Assembly: GCA_001724245.1 (NCBI GenBank)
Contig: MEDX01000020.1
Span: 1 to 56,765, forward strand
DNA length: 56,765 nucleotides
Source: Fonticula-like sp. SCN 57-25
Lineage: Eukaryota > Nucleariida > Rotosphaerida
Direction of reading: 5' to 3'
Shown: positions 40,801 through 49,468 of the stretch, one piece after another
Layout: every line of letters starts with the position of its first letter
Position numbering within the stretch: the first letter of the stretch is position 1
Notes under the pieces: model-generated
The model's database searches: none
Seen by the model: the letters and a program-made list of their open reading frames with translations, nothing else
Told to the model about the DNA's origin: nothing
Made by a program: the position numbers and the translations under genes

Positions 40801-43800
40801 ACGCGGGTGAGGCCAGTGCCAGCCTGGGTAGCGGTGAACGTCGCGCGGTACGAGCGGAACACAGCGGTAGTGAAGGGCGGCAGGGTGACCATGGTCGAAG
40901 TGGCGCCAGTGAGCGCAACAGGGACAGAGCCGCCACCAGTGATATCAGTCAAGGTCCAGAGGAAAGTGAAGCCACCAGCGGCGACGGTGCAGCCAGGAGT
41001 GGGAACCATGGTGGCCACAAGGTTGCGCGGCTGCGAAGGAACCATGGCGCTGCTGGCCGACAGAGTAAAGGTCGGGAGAGCAGCCGCCTCAACAGCCATA
41101 CGCTGGGTCTGAGTCGAGCGGGCACCGCAAGAGTTGGTGATCGAAACGGAGAAGACAATGACGGCATTCGGGACGAAAAGAGCACCATCCGAGTTGTCAA
41201 GAACGACGTTCTGAGCCTTGTTGGCGGTGGCGGTCGCAAAGAGGGTCGTCAGGCGGGCAATAACGGCCTCCACATCAACGGGCGAGGCGGCGCGCGTCTG
41301 GTCAGCATCGATAACCCACTCCACAGCGGTCGGCGGCAAGCTTCCAAGACCCTGGGTGGCCTCAACACTGATGGGAAGAGTGGAGACGCAAGACGAAACC
41401 GACGAAGGGGCAGAGAGCGAAATGATCGGAAGGCGAGCGCTGTTGGTAGGGTTGACGACAACAGATCCCGACAGGAAATCCGAATACAGGTGCACGCTGC
41501 TCTTGATCGTGTTCTCGCGGAAAGTGAGCACGGAGTTCTGGGTCAGCGGGGTATCGACACCGTTCTCCAGAGTGGCAGTCGCAAAGCTCGAGTTCGACAT
41601 AATAAAGAGCGTGGTCGGGCTCAAGAACACCGACTGGCAAGCGGAACCGAAAGGAAGCACGGCGTTCGGCGGGGCGATCGAGGTAAGGTTCAGGATAGAA
41701 TCGCAGTCGATCCAGCCGGAAGTCGTGGTGCCAGAGGCAATGGTGACGGCCTGGTCAAAGAGAACGACAGCTCCACTGCAGGTGTCGACCATGTTCGCCT
41801 GACGAATGCCAGCAGCGTTGCGGAAATACGTAACCGCGACCTCGATGGGACCAGCGGTGGGGATGACAGCCTCCGCGTTGTAAACATTGCCGATAGCAAC
41901 CTGCACAAAGATGTAGTCCGAAATGGACGAATAGGCAATCTCGCAGACAAGGTTTCCGCCGGTAAAGGTAGCAACCGTCGGGAAGACAATGTTGCCGGGA
42001 ACGAGCGGCGAGGCGGCATACGCAGTAGCAGAGGCCGGATCGGCAAGCGCGGCCGGGGGCAGATGGTACCAGCACTTGGTGGGCTGGCCAAAGCTAGCCT
42101 GAGAATCAAAGAAGTGATCACCCTCCACCGTCATCATCATATTCGAAGTGGAAATGTACGACTTGACGTTGAAGGTGCTGATCTGCGCTCCGTTGACGTT
42201 CACGCTCGTGATAGAGGTACGATCAGACATGATAGTCAACTTGGTGGTAGCGGTCGTGTTGGTGGAGACCGGGTCGTAAACGTAAACGTCAAACGACACA
42301 AGGGGCGTAGGGCGGGCAAAAGCGCGCGCCCACTGAACCTGCATAAGCGACATGCTGGTGCGAAGAACAGTAAGGCCATCGGTGCTGCCATTGACAAAGA
42401 CAACCGACTGAGAATTGAAGCCACCGCCGATAACCTCGAAGAAGTACGAGTGCTCCGGGTTGTACTTGATGGCCACGGGAGAAACCGAGATCAAGGCGAA
42501 GCAGTTGGTCGAGTTACCAAAGCCAAAGCACTCGCCGCACGCGTCATAGCCGGTCTCAGGATCGAGGTCGGGGCGAGTGATCGAGGCAAAGAGCTGACCG
42601 TTGCAAGCCTGGCACGGGCAGTCAGGGTTGACCTCGAACGGCGACTTGACCGCGTCGCGGTAGTCATCCACAGACTGCTGAGTACAGGCGCCGCCGCAAA
42701 CGTTGCAGAGATCGGTGACGACCGGGGTGTTGGTGCAAGTCTGCGTGCAGTCGACAGTCCAGCTGAAGTACTCGGGGTTCTCGGGGCACTGACCCTTGCA
42801 GTTGAGAATATCAGAGTTGGCGCTGTAGCAAGCACCGCAAATGAAAACCTCGCCGACAGCGCAAGGAATCTCGGTCTGGGTCGGAATGGCAGTGGTGGTA
42901 GCCGCCTCGGTGGTGGTCACAACGGCAGTGGTGGTCACAACGGCAGTGGTGGAGACGACCTCGGTAGTAGTGGCAGCAGCCGTGGTGGAAATAACCTCAG
43001 TCGTCGTGACAACGGCGGTCGTGGTGATCAGGCTGGTCGAGTTGGTAACCTCGGCGAAGCGGCGGTCCACGTCGCGAGCAAAGAACTTGTCGCGAGTGTA
43101 CTGGAGCAGAGCCTGGTGGTCCTCGTCGAGCTGCCAGCTCTCCTGCACGTACGCGCGCATGAAGCGAGCCTGGTTGGCCTTGAGGTCGGTCGTCATAGAC
43201 ATCGACGTCTCGTGGGCGCGGTACCAGTGGAGCGGCTCGGAAATGGTCTGGAGGTTGTGCTTGCGGAGAACAACGCGGGCGAGGAACTCGTAATCCTCAA
43301 AACCAACACCATAGTCCTCCGAGAAACCGTGCATCGAGCGGAAGAAGTCGGTCTGGACGAGCATGGCAGAGTCACCAAACACGTTCTCGAGCATACCGGC
43401 CAGCGAGGCAGCACCAACCGGGACGTAACGCTCAATGACAGACGAGGAGGACGGGACGCCAGCACCGTTGAAGAGGTCGTGACCGGAAGTAACCACATCA
43501 GCCTGGGTGCGAAGGGCAACACGGAGCATCGTCTCGATCTGGTGGGGCTTGGCGAAATCGTCATCGTCCATAAACAGAACGAAGCGACCCTTGGCCTGGC
43601 GGGCACCAGTGTTACGGGCAGCACCGAGGTAACGGTTGGGCTCACGGAGGACCTTCCAGTTGCGCTCCTCATACCACTTCCACGAGAGGTCGTTGAGGTA
43701 AGTGATGGCGGCGGGGTCATCCGAGCCGTCGTCAACAAGAATCACCTCAAAGTTCGTGAACGTCTGTGCCTCGAGCGAAGCAATAGCCTGCTTCAAAAGC

Positions 43801-45380
43801 TCGTGGCGGTTGTGGTGAACGAGGACGACCGAGACCATCGGCTGCTGGCTGTTGGCAACCTGCGGCATGGCGGTGGTGCACGACAGGGGAGCGCCAAGGA
43901 AACCGTCGTGGAGAGAAATCCAACGAGCGCTCAGCTGCTTGGCCGAGTGGCGCGTAGCCGAAGGGGTCGGAAGAACACCCTGCGACAGAACGTTGCTCAC
44001 AGCAGCGGAAAGAGCCGCAGTGCTGTTCGCAGCGAACAGGGCGCCAGTCTCAACGAGCTCAGCAGCGATCGAATCGTGGCGCGAGGCGATCATGGGAATC
44101 TTGGCGAAAGCCAGCTCCAGGGCAAGGGAGCCAGAGTCCTCGACCAGGGAAGGTAGGACGGCAAGACGGCCGGGCGCCTCCTTGAGGTACTGAGAAATAT
44201 CAGCAACAGACTCGAGCTCCAGCACACGAAGGACAAGCGACCAGTGAGCCGAGCGAAGGTCAATGTACTCGTCGCTGCGGAACATCTGGACGGAGCCCGG
44301 GCGACCGAGAAGCGTGATCTTGACGTTCATCTTCTTGAGGGTGGCGTGGAGGGCGTCGACGGTGTCCATGAACACGCTGAGACCGTGCGCGTAGCTGAGA
44401 TCACCAACGTACACGAGCTCGGTAATGCGGGTACCGGCCTGCTTGCTGACGGCAGCAATGGTAGCCGGCAGGTCGGTGATGACAACACCCTTGTTGCTGG
44501 CAACCTTGTAGGAGGCAATCGACGAAACGTGATCAGCGACAACCTTGTCGGCCAGGCGAATGGCCTCGGTGAACATAAAGTCAACCTTGAGGACGTCGCG
44601 GTCGGTCACCATGAGGCTCTGGTCGTTGGCGTTGAGGCGCTGCTCGCGGACGGGCGACTCGGCATCAATGTGGACCACAAAGGTCGCGCGAGAGCAGTAC
44701 AGCACCTGGGACTTGGCGAGAACCGAGTAGTACGCAACCGCGTTGGAAGCGTGGAAGTGCACAATGTCGTACTCGGGGTGCTGCTGGAGCCACAGGTTCA
44801 CCTCGTACGAGAGCGAGATCTTGTCGTTGTTACCATACGTAAGACCGCTCGGGACAAAGCGAATGAGGTTGACGCCACGGGCGGCAAAGGCGGCAGACTC
44901 CTCGGCAAACTGGGGAGACGAAGGACCAACGTAGAGCACGTTGGACTTGAATCCACGGGAGGAGAGCTCAACCGCAAGCTGCTCAAAGTGGCTAGACATG
45001 CGATGACCCTTGTTGAGCGACGCAAAGCCCTCGGTGACGATGAGGACGCTAGCACCGTGAGGCAGATCGGTCAAATCGATCGTCGCATCCTGGCAGTCAT
45101 CGCCGACGAAGCCAAGGTTGCAAACGCAGTTGCCATCATCCGTAAGAATACCATTGTTCGAGCAAGTCGGCAGGCCAATGATAGAAGAGAAAGTACGGCC
45201 AAGGGGGTTGCTCAAAACATTGCGAGGAATAGCAAAGTTACTCATCGCCTGCTCATTGTTCACGATCACGGCGGCGCCGAAAACGGCGACGCAGACAAAA
45301 AGGATGCTAGCAGCGCTCCACAAATAAGTGTTCGCGTGCTGCTGCGCCTTGCGCGGAGCCTCAGCCTGAGGCTTCGCCAT
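37860..45380 (-). CDS. Giant single-exon surface protein: GT4 and GT2 glycosyltransferase domains fused to a REJ/GPS receptor-like ectodomain
   Basis: One uninterrupted frame of 2506 residues. In order: a cytosolic basic N-terminus; a membrane anchor (SILFVCVAVFGAAVIV, about 24-40); an EGF-like module (about 70-94, CSNNG then CVCNLGFVGDDC); a GT4 domain (about 100-480) with EDSGSLALE, an intact EX7E pair; a GT2 domain (about 513-770) with VSVVLVHHN, LVDDGSDD, FMDDDD and GFEDYEF; a Thr-rich mucin-like repeat (about 783-830); a Cys-rich module; IPT-like and REJ/PKD-like beta regions (about 975-1800); a GPS motif CQCNHLSEFALIVN (about 2208-2221) with the canonical HL/S cleavage site; a membrane helix (about 2237-2260); and a 230-residue tail that is mostly Glu, Asp and Ser. 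Both ends should be cytosolic. GPS motifs self-cleave in adhesion GPCRs and polycystins. I know of no described protein with this combination. Confidence 0.85.
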   Translation of the reverse strand: MAKPQAEAPRKAQQHANTYLWSAASILFVCVAVFGAAVIVNNEQAMSNFAIPRNVLSNPLGRTFSSIIGLPTCSNNGILTDDGNCVCNLGFVGDDCQDATIDLTDLPHGASVLIVTEGFASLNKGHRMSSHFEQLAVELSSRGFKSNVLYVGPSSPQFAEESAAFAARGVNLIRFVPSGLTYGNNDKISLSYEVNLWLQQHPEYDIVHFHASNAVAYYSVLAKSQVLYCSRATFVVHIDAESPVREQRLNANDQSLMVTDRDVLKVDFMFTEAIRLADKVVADHVSSIASYKVASNKGVVITDLPATIAAVSKQAGTRITELVYVGDLSYAHGLSVFMDTVDALHATLKKMNVKITLLGRPGSVQMFRSDEYIDLRSAHWSLVLRVLELESVADISQYLKEAPGRLAVLPSLVEDSGSLALELAFAKIPMIASRHDSIAAELVETGALFAANSTAALSAAVSNVLSQGVLPTPSATRHSAKQLSARWISLHDGFLGAPLSCTTAMPQVANSQQPMVSVVLVHHNRHELLKQAIASLEAQTFTNFEVILVDDGSDDPAAITYLNDLSWKWYEERNWKVLREPNRYLGAARNTGARQAKGRFVLFMDDDDFAKPHQIETMLRVALRTQADVVTSGHDLFNGAGVPSSSSVIERYVPVGAASLAGMLENVFGDSAMLVQTDFFRSMHGFSEDYGVGFEDYEFLARVVLRKHNLQTISEPLHWYRAHETSMSMTTDLKANQARFMRAYVQESWQLDEDHQALLQYTRDKFFARDVDRRFAEVTNSTSLITTTAVVTTTEVISTTAAATTTEVVSTTAVVTTTAVVTTTEAATTTAIPTQTEIPCAVGEVFICGACYSANSDILNCKGQCPENPEYFSWTVDCTQTCTNTPVVTDLCNVCGGACTQQSVDDYRDAVKSPFEVNPDCPCQACNGQLFASITRPDLDPETGYDACGECFGFGNSTNCFALISVSPVAIKYNPEHSYFFEVIGGGFNSQSVVFVNGSTDGLTVLRTSMSLMQVQWARAFARPTPLVSFDVYVYDPVSTNTTATTKLTIMSDRTSITSVNVNGAQISTFNVKSYISTSNMMMTVEGDHFFDSQASFGQPTKCWYHLPPAALADPASATAYAASPLVPGNIVFPTVATFTGGNLVCEIAYSSISDYIFVQVAIGNVYNAEAVIPTAGPIEVAVTYFRNAAGIRQANMVDTCSGAVVLFDQAVTIASGTTTSGWIDCDSILNLTSIAPPNAVLPFGSACQSVFLSPTTLFIMSNSSFATATLENGVDTPLTQNSVLTFRENTIKSSVHLYSDFLSGSVVVNPTNSARLPIISLSAPSSVSSCVSTLPISVEATQGLGSLPPTAVEWVIDADQTRAASPVDVEAVIARLTTLFATATANKAQNVVLDNSDGALFVPNAVIVFSVSITNSCGARSTQTQRMAVEAAALPTFTLSASSAMVPSQPRNLVATMVPTPGCTVAAGGFTFLWTLTDITGGGSVPVALTGATSTMVTLPPFTTAVFRSYRATFTATQAGTGLTRVVSKEFTALPGGAMSVTLPNGIATTASAGPFTIVPTISDPSYRGAASLEDTYVFSWTCLSVDGQVCRIDIPSPRVFVTQTTPTFSLDLSTVHPANFPITVRLTLSHRVPAALPYVPVAVSAFQTISLGTPSTAPLSCSMTPSSFAASSASSGITCTSTDGSTETITVSMTGLSLAQYHSPPFSAASFSSPAAVTVANVNNRLVATGSGSSVSFKFGPSTLMAGGAFAVGLNVTRGELSRAFSFGFSLPVGAHAGRCQVVSPAAPATGQATIEQAVFGCFGFSTDALLNTFQINQRLASGALSPLSVPGYGNVFTSNLPAGVTTGVALVTDTAGSAATVVAGDVTMTPVTTSQITGYMNDLISSTTTDPLVVLSAISSLNNVNLADVFTSEELVNLSDFLLRTVPNPDHTQVGPVVANVLAQAAEGLTTIQERRRKRATAGDVTFSDIETFFCGARNIVKSMSETSQALGECYDLATFISSSKIQSSMITAFNLGEFNGTEASNLTSCYTEFVAASCACQTRLLSVGQNPVAFESTDFSLACSLASPTATEFCSSFVGTFTNSSLLPSGGVGVQCGAINANVFTDSFAGNGTSYVNNKFASLSLYDADGTPLDINSNVGASFTFSLELDNTAVSLLQAGSNDTANIVSAVCSFFDASQNAFSNYGCRTVRVDLDVVTGNRVVCQCNHLSEFALIVNSVPRPPEPSTTAGLSTGAIAAVAVVGAVGVIGLAIAGFFTLRRAKARPVDLKTQEALPVVADGSAGVVAGGAIMVPKRDLPPYQAPPTYASHLQNKTAAPVVAATAIRATPSAAAVEDESDYDDDEDESDDEDYEDSDEEEESEDESEDEESEDEDSEDDEEEYDDEEDEDEEEEEESEEESEDDDDAARRRDEVLRQRAQKKQQLAQQDTADSQRDNDLQSLQAAQVAVASSEESEEEEEEEESDSEEEETDSEDEESEDEDESEDEEESEDEEEEESDSEDSE

Positions 45381-45599
45381 TACTCAAATAGATCCCTCGT
45401 TGGAAAACGAGAGTGGGAAACTAAAGAGATGGAGGCGACCAGGTGCGTGCACGATGAGGAGCTGGAGTAAAAAGTGAAGAGAACGGTTGGCGCGCCCTGC
45501 AAGATAAGAGGAAAAGACGTCTAACTATACATTAACATGATGTAATATGATGAATCACAATCGAAAAAAAACTAGATGAGACGATTTAGCGTCTATGCA

Positions 45600-45621
45600 C
45601 ACGCGTTGACCACGCGTTGAC
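45600..45621. repeat. Tandem 11-base repeat CACGCGTTGAC
   Basis: Two perfect adjacent copies (45600-45610, 45611-45621), each containing ACGCGT. A third, inverted copy (GTCAACGCGT) overlaps the SWC5 stop codon at 45690-45699. CGTCTA cores occur at 45518, 45590, 45626 and 45639. The 45381-45690 gap otherwise holds no gene; it is the upstream region of the giant leftward gene. Confidence 0.7.
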
Positions 45622-45690
45622 TTTACGTCTAGTCTTATCGTCTAATCGCCGGCAATTGACAGGTTGACAGTAACGTGCAAGAAAAGCTTG

Positions 45691-46616
45691 TCAACGCGTA
45701 GTCCGCCCCTGGCGACGCTCAAGCTCATTTTCATACTCGCGCGCTTCGGTTCGCTGAAGGAATGCAGTGCGCTCCAGGTAGCTATGTAAAAAGAGTTAAA
45801 AACGGCCACATCCTGATTCACATCGCCGTACCCATCCTTGTTGTGGCGCGCCAAATCTTCCTTTTCGGAAGTCGTCGACACATGCGCGTCCCAGTCAAGC
45901 TTTGACTTGCCAAGCACGCTCAGTTTCTCCTTCTTGCCAATTCTGAGTTCAGGTGAGATGGGGTGGCCCACGTGATAGGAAAGAGAGGGCCGACGCACTG
46001 AGAAAGGAGGGCGCCAAAGCCGCCCTGGGGTTTGGGTTTCCCCGCAGGCGCGCTACTGCCAGCCGCTGGTCTCGTTACGCTAAAAAACAATTAATGAGAC
46101 TCTTGAAAAAAGCCAGATGGGCCCAAAGTACCTAATCTTTTCACCAGCAAAAATAACTGTCGATTTTGTCTCGGTTTTCGGAGCCGCCGGAGCGGACGGC
46201 GGCGGCGCAGAAGGGGATTCCTTTAATGAGGATAATGCCATGAGTAAAAAAAGTAAAAAGAAAGAGCCGTACCGAGGTTTTCTTAAACTTTTCATAGAGG
46301 TCATCCACCCTCGCCTTCTTACGAGCTTCCTCCTCGGGATCGACACTCTCCAGCCTGAGATCAAAAAAGGCGGATCAAGTTAGGAAATCATTGCCGTAGC
46401 AAAAAAAAGAGTAAAATATTGCGCACGCTCGCTTTTCAGCCTCGGGTTCTCCTTTAAAGCCAAACAATGAGCAAAAAACACTGGAAAGGGAATCGCGGGT
46501 GACGTACCATCATCGGCTTCGCTGTCATCACCATCACTGGGAACGTACTCGTCATCCTCCTCTTCCTCAGAGTCCTCCTCCTCCTCGCGCTTCTTGCTCG
46601 CAGTGCCCTCCGACAT
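45691..46616 (-). CDS. SWC5: SWR1 chromatin-remodelling subunit SWC5 (BCNT/CFDP1)
   Basis: Six short exons splice in frame. The N-terminus is the acidic motif EEEDSEEEEDDEYVPSDGDD, and the C-terminal BCNT domain reads KLSVLGKSKLDWDAHV, then ARHNKDGYLERTAFLQRTEA and YENELERRQG. Between them are EEEARKKARVDDLYEKFKKT and a Pro/Ala linker. SWC5 binds histone H2A-H2B through its acidic region and is needed for SWR1-catalysed H2A.Z exchange; the C-terminal BCNT domain supports this. Splicing between DG and YLERTAF and removal of the intron at CAGTGCG are both needed to restore the family sequence. Small nuclear protein of roughly 195 residues. Confidence 0.9.
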
Positions 46617-46921
46617 GAGAATTGTCCCGATGATCGCCTTCTTTGCGCAAAAGATCGGTGCTGTGATGTGGACTGATGATGAGATGACGCGTCGGTGGGT
46701 GCAACTTGTCAACTCGAAAGTGAAAGCTTGTTGAGTGTGAGAATGCGGCGTTTGTCTACGTGCGCGACCATCTCTTGTCGCGTGAAAGGGTGCATGTCGC
46801 GTGAAAAGGTGCGCACGAGCAATGGACACGTATAAAATGGCCGTAAGATGTTCATTAAAGTGTTCATTTTAATCACAAAGAACGAGAGCAAGAAGAGCAA
46901 AAGGTTAAAAAGACAAAAAAA
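46617..46921. other. Intergenic region upstream of SWC5
   Basis: These 305 bases separate the SWC5 start from the NHP2 stop, both leftward. GTATAAAATGG at 46831-46841 reads rightward as a TATA-like box but no rightward gene follows. CGTGAAAGGTGC/CGTGAAAAGGTGC is a short imperfect repeat (about 46780-46811). Nothing else supported. Confidence 0.3.
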
Positions 46922-47559
46922 CTACTCCGCGAGCTTCTTCAACTCCTTCAAGCAGAACTTGAACTCGTCGACGTACTCGGCGTCCGTCCCCTTGGTCGGG
47001 GTCGTGAGCATGATACAACTGGTCGGGCGCTTGGTCGAGCCAGCGGATCCGAGATCCTAAAAAATGCGAGCGATTAGCCAAACCAGTGCCGGCGTAACAG
47101 CGGCGCGAACCTCCTTTGAAGGAACATAAATATACGGCACGTTGTGCTCCTCGCAGAAGACGGGCACATGTGTAATGACGTCGATGGGCGAGATGTCGCC
47201 GGCAAACACCACGAAACTAGGCTTCGGTTAGCATGATTTGAAAGTGTAAATTGGCCCATACCCAGTCTGGTTCTTGCGGAGAGCCTTGACAACCTCCTTC
47301 ACACCGCGGTGGAGCTGCCTTGTTGGCGTGGCTAAGCACAACATCGAAAAGTAAGCACCGAAAAATGTGGCGTGGAGCGCGCGCGCGCACCCTTCTTGAT
47401 CGTCTTCAAAAGCTTGCGGGTGAGCTTCTTCTCCGCGAGCGGCGTGGCGATCTCGCTCAAGTACTTGACGCGCTCCTCATAGGGCACCTCGGCGCGCTCC
47501 GTCTTTGTCTCCTTCGTCGTCTCCGCCTCAGCGGCCGCTGCCTTCTTTTCCTTGCCCAT
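46922..47559 (-). CDS. NHP2: H/ACA snoRNP protein NHP2 (L7Ae family)
   Basis: Four exons give about 159 residues. A Lys/Glu/Ala-rich N-terminus precedes YLSEIATPLAEKKLTRKLLK, then RGVKEVVKALRKNQTGFVVF, AGDISPIDVITHVPVFCEEH, NVPYIYVPSKEDLG and a terminal helix FCLKELKKLAE. This is the L7Ae/NHP2 kink-turn-type fold, and IxPxDVIxHxPxxCE matches NHP2 closely. NHP2 is a core component of H/ACA snoRNPs that guide rRNA pseudouridylation in the nucleolus. One intron starts GTTCGC and another GTATGG, weaker than the GTRCG norm here. Confidence 0.93.
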
Positions 47560-47630
47560 CTCGCAAAAGTCTCGCAGGTAGGGAAAGCCACGCGCCTCAA
47601 CTGATGTGCATCAGATAGTTATTAACTTTT

Positions 47631-47670
47631 CTGATTTGTCCTGATTTGCTCTGATTCGTCATGATGCGTC
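47631..47670 (+). repeat. Decanucleotide tandem repeat ending at the MgtE start codon
   Basis: Four 10-base units (CTGATTTGTC, CTGATTTGCT, CTGATTCGTC, ATGATGCGTC) follow one another. The last one includes the start codon, so the ATG appears to have arisen within the repeat. Confidence 0.75.
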
Positions 47671-49256
47671 GGCGGGGCGGAGCAAGCGGGGATGCCAGCG
47701 ATGCCGAGGTAGGCGCGGGCGGCGTCGTGTCTGCCGCGCGCCTCCGCGACTGGCCGCGTGCTGCCGAGCTAGTTGAAGGCATTGGAAGCGAGGAGGCTAC
47801 ACTGCGTTCGACGCTGGAGCTTCTTGACAGCCTGGAGCGCGTCGAGGTGGCGCGCGCGATGAAGCGGCCCACCCGGCTATTCTTCACATGCCTCTTGCCT
47901 ACGGAGCAGGCGATGCTGCTTGAGGAGCTCCCGATTGATCAAGCGCTGGACCTTGTGATGGGGCTTGAGATTGCGACACGCCGCGACATGTACAGCGTGC
48001 TGCCCGCCTCGACGCTGCTCAAGCTGCTGAGCTTTATGCCTTCCAAAAGCGACGAGCACCGGGCCGAGATCGGCGTGATCAAGGGGCTTTTGAGGTTCCC
48101 GCCCGGCAGTGCTGGGTTTATCATGTCGACGCTGCGCGATTCGCACGTTGTACTGATCAGCGACACGGTAGAGTCGGCCGTGCAGGAGGTGCTGCGCCGC
48201 CCCGAGGCCTGGCCCATCGTCCTCGTCGTAGACGAGCTATTTTCCCTGCGCGGCGTTGTGCACGCGGTGGACTTGCTCAAGTGGAGCCGGGAGAGTGACG
48301 CGCGGCCCAGCTCAATCGCCGCCCTGCTCGAGACCAGTGGACGAACCTGCCCGCGACTTCGTGTGGATGCCACACAGCTCGAGGCCGCCCGCCTCCTTCG
48401 CAAGTCGACGTGGCCGTTCGTCCCGGTCGTGGATGCGAGCCGCCGAGGACTCGGAGACGATACGCTCTGTGGCGTGGTCTCTGCCGCCACCGCGCTCGAG
48501 GTCCTTGCCTTGGATAAGGTGGTCTCGCTTCACCGCGCCTCGTCGCTCACCTCGATCGATCAGCCGCAGCCGCGCCCGCGCGCATCGTCCATCATCGGCG
48601 ACAGCGAGACCAATGAAGCGCTCGCAAAGGCGACGACGGTAGCCTCGCAAAAAGCGGATGACAAGCAGTCGGACGACAGCGACGCGGGCGATGGAGCCGT
48701 GGATGCCGGTGGGAACCTCTCGTATGCCGGCGCGACGGTTGCCTCGCTCGTGCGGCGACGCCTGCCGTGGCTCTTTGTGCTTGTGCTCCTCAACATTGCA
48801 TCGACCATGCTGCTCGGCCAGAATGAGGAGCAGCTTGCGAGGCACATTGCCCTGGCTGCCTTTATCCCGCTCGTGGTCGGCATGGGAGGCAATACTGGCA
48901 CGCAGTCCTCGGCGCTCATTGTTGCTGCGCTCGCCACGAGGGACACTCGTCCGCGCGATCTGACCCGCGCGCTCAAAAAGGAAGTCGCGGTTGGCTTGCT
49001 GCTCTCGGTTTCCCTTGCCGCGCTCACGTTTGTTATCGCCGCCTTGCAGGCGCGCAGCGTGGAAATCGGCTTGGTCGTGTCGACAGCCATGGCCGTCATC
49101 GTGATGACTGCAAACCTGCTTGGCGTCGCGCTTCCGTTTACCATCATTGCATTGGGCGGCGACCCGTCGGTGGCATCAAGTCCAGTCCTCACGTCGCTCA
49201 TTGACGTCATCGGCATCACGACGTACCTCGCATCGGCCAACCTCATTCTCGGCTAG
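47661..49256 (+). CDS. Bacterial-type MgtE Mg2+ channel/transporter
   Basis: An intronless gene of 531 residues. The order is that of bacterial MgtE: an N-terminal helical domain (residues 60-160, AMLLEELPIDQALDLVMGLE), a degenerate CBS pair (about 165-320, RDSHVVLISDTVESAVQEVL and CGVVSAATALEVLALDKVV), an acidic linker, then five membrane helices (about 360-531). The pore signature PLVVGMGGNTGTQSSALIVA and the last helix region GDPSVASSPVLTSLIDVIG are clear. MgtE moves Mg2+ down its gradient and closes when cytosolic Mg2+ binds the N and CBS domains. Eukaryotic relatives (SLC41) usually lack N/CBS and have duplicated membrane domains, so a full bacterial layout without introns is notable and compatible with lateral transfer. 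Base composition is like the neighbours. Confidence 0.88.
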   Translation: MMRRRGGASGDASDAEVGAGGVVSAARLRDWPRAAELVEGIGSEEATLRSTLELLDSLERVEVARAMKRPTRLFFTCLLPTEQAMLLEELPIDQALDLVMGLEIATRRDMYSVLPASTLLKLLSFMPSKSDEHRAEIGVIKGLLRFPPGSAGFIMSTLRDSHVVLISDTVESAVQEVLRRPEAWPIVLVVDELFSLRGVVHAVDLLKWSRESDARPSSIAALLETSGRTCPRLRVDATQLEAARLLRKSTWPFVPVVDASRRGLGDDTLCGVVSAATALEVLALDKVVSLHRASSLTSIDQPQPRPRASSIIGDSETNEALAKATTVASQKADDKQSDDSDAGDGAVDAGGNLSYAGATVASLVRRRLPWLFVLVLLNIASTMLLGQNEEQLARHIALAAFIPLVVGMGGNTGTQSSALIVAALATRDTRPRDLTRALKKEVAVGLLLSVSLAALTFVIAALQARSVEIGLVVSTAMAVIVMTANLLGVALPFTIIALGGDPSVASSPVLTSLIDVIGITTYLASANLILG

Positions 49257-49444
49257 AGCAAATACCTCTGCATCAAAACACGTGCTGTGTTTGTTCTTGC
49301 TTTTCTTGGCACCGCATCATAGATTTGCTTGCTCTCTTTGCATGTTTTGCATATATATTGTAACCTGCGGCTGTATTCGTATAAATTGAGTATTTTATCC
49401 TTGACTGGGCTCCCTCCGTATGCTTTGCCCAACCCAATTGCGCG

Positions 49445-49456
49445 TTTCGCGCCAAA
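49445..49456. promoter_or_regulatory. E2F-like site TTTCGCGCCAAA
   Basis: A close match to the E2F/DP consensus, on the reverse orientation, 13 bases upstream of the SPO16-like candidate's start codon. This is the tightest site-to-gene spacing among the E2F-like motifs in the window. Confidence 0.5.
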
Positions 49457-49468
49457 TTCAATTTGGGC

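Noticed and set aside
38442-44156. 1904-codon rightward open frame inside the giant GPS gene
   Set aside because: It is antisense to a frame with clear domains and strongly biased codons. Its translation is Arg/Gly/Glu-rich shadow sequence without motifs.
46831-46841. TATA-like GTATAAAATGG as a promoter
   Set aside because: It reads rightward into the 3' end of NHP2, where no rightward gene was found.
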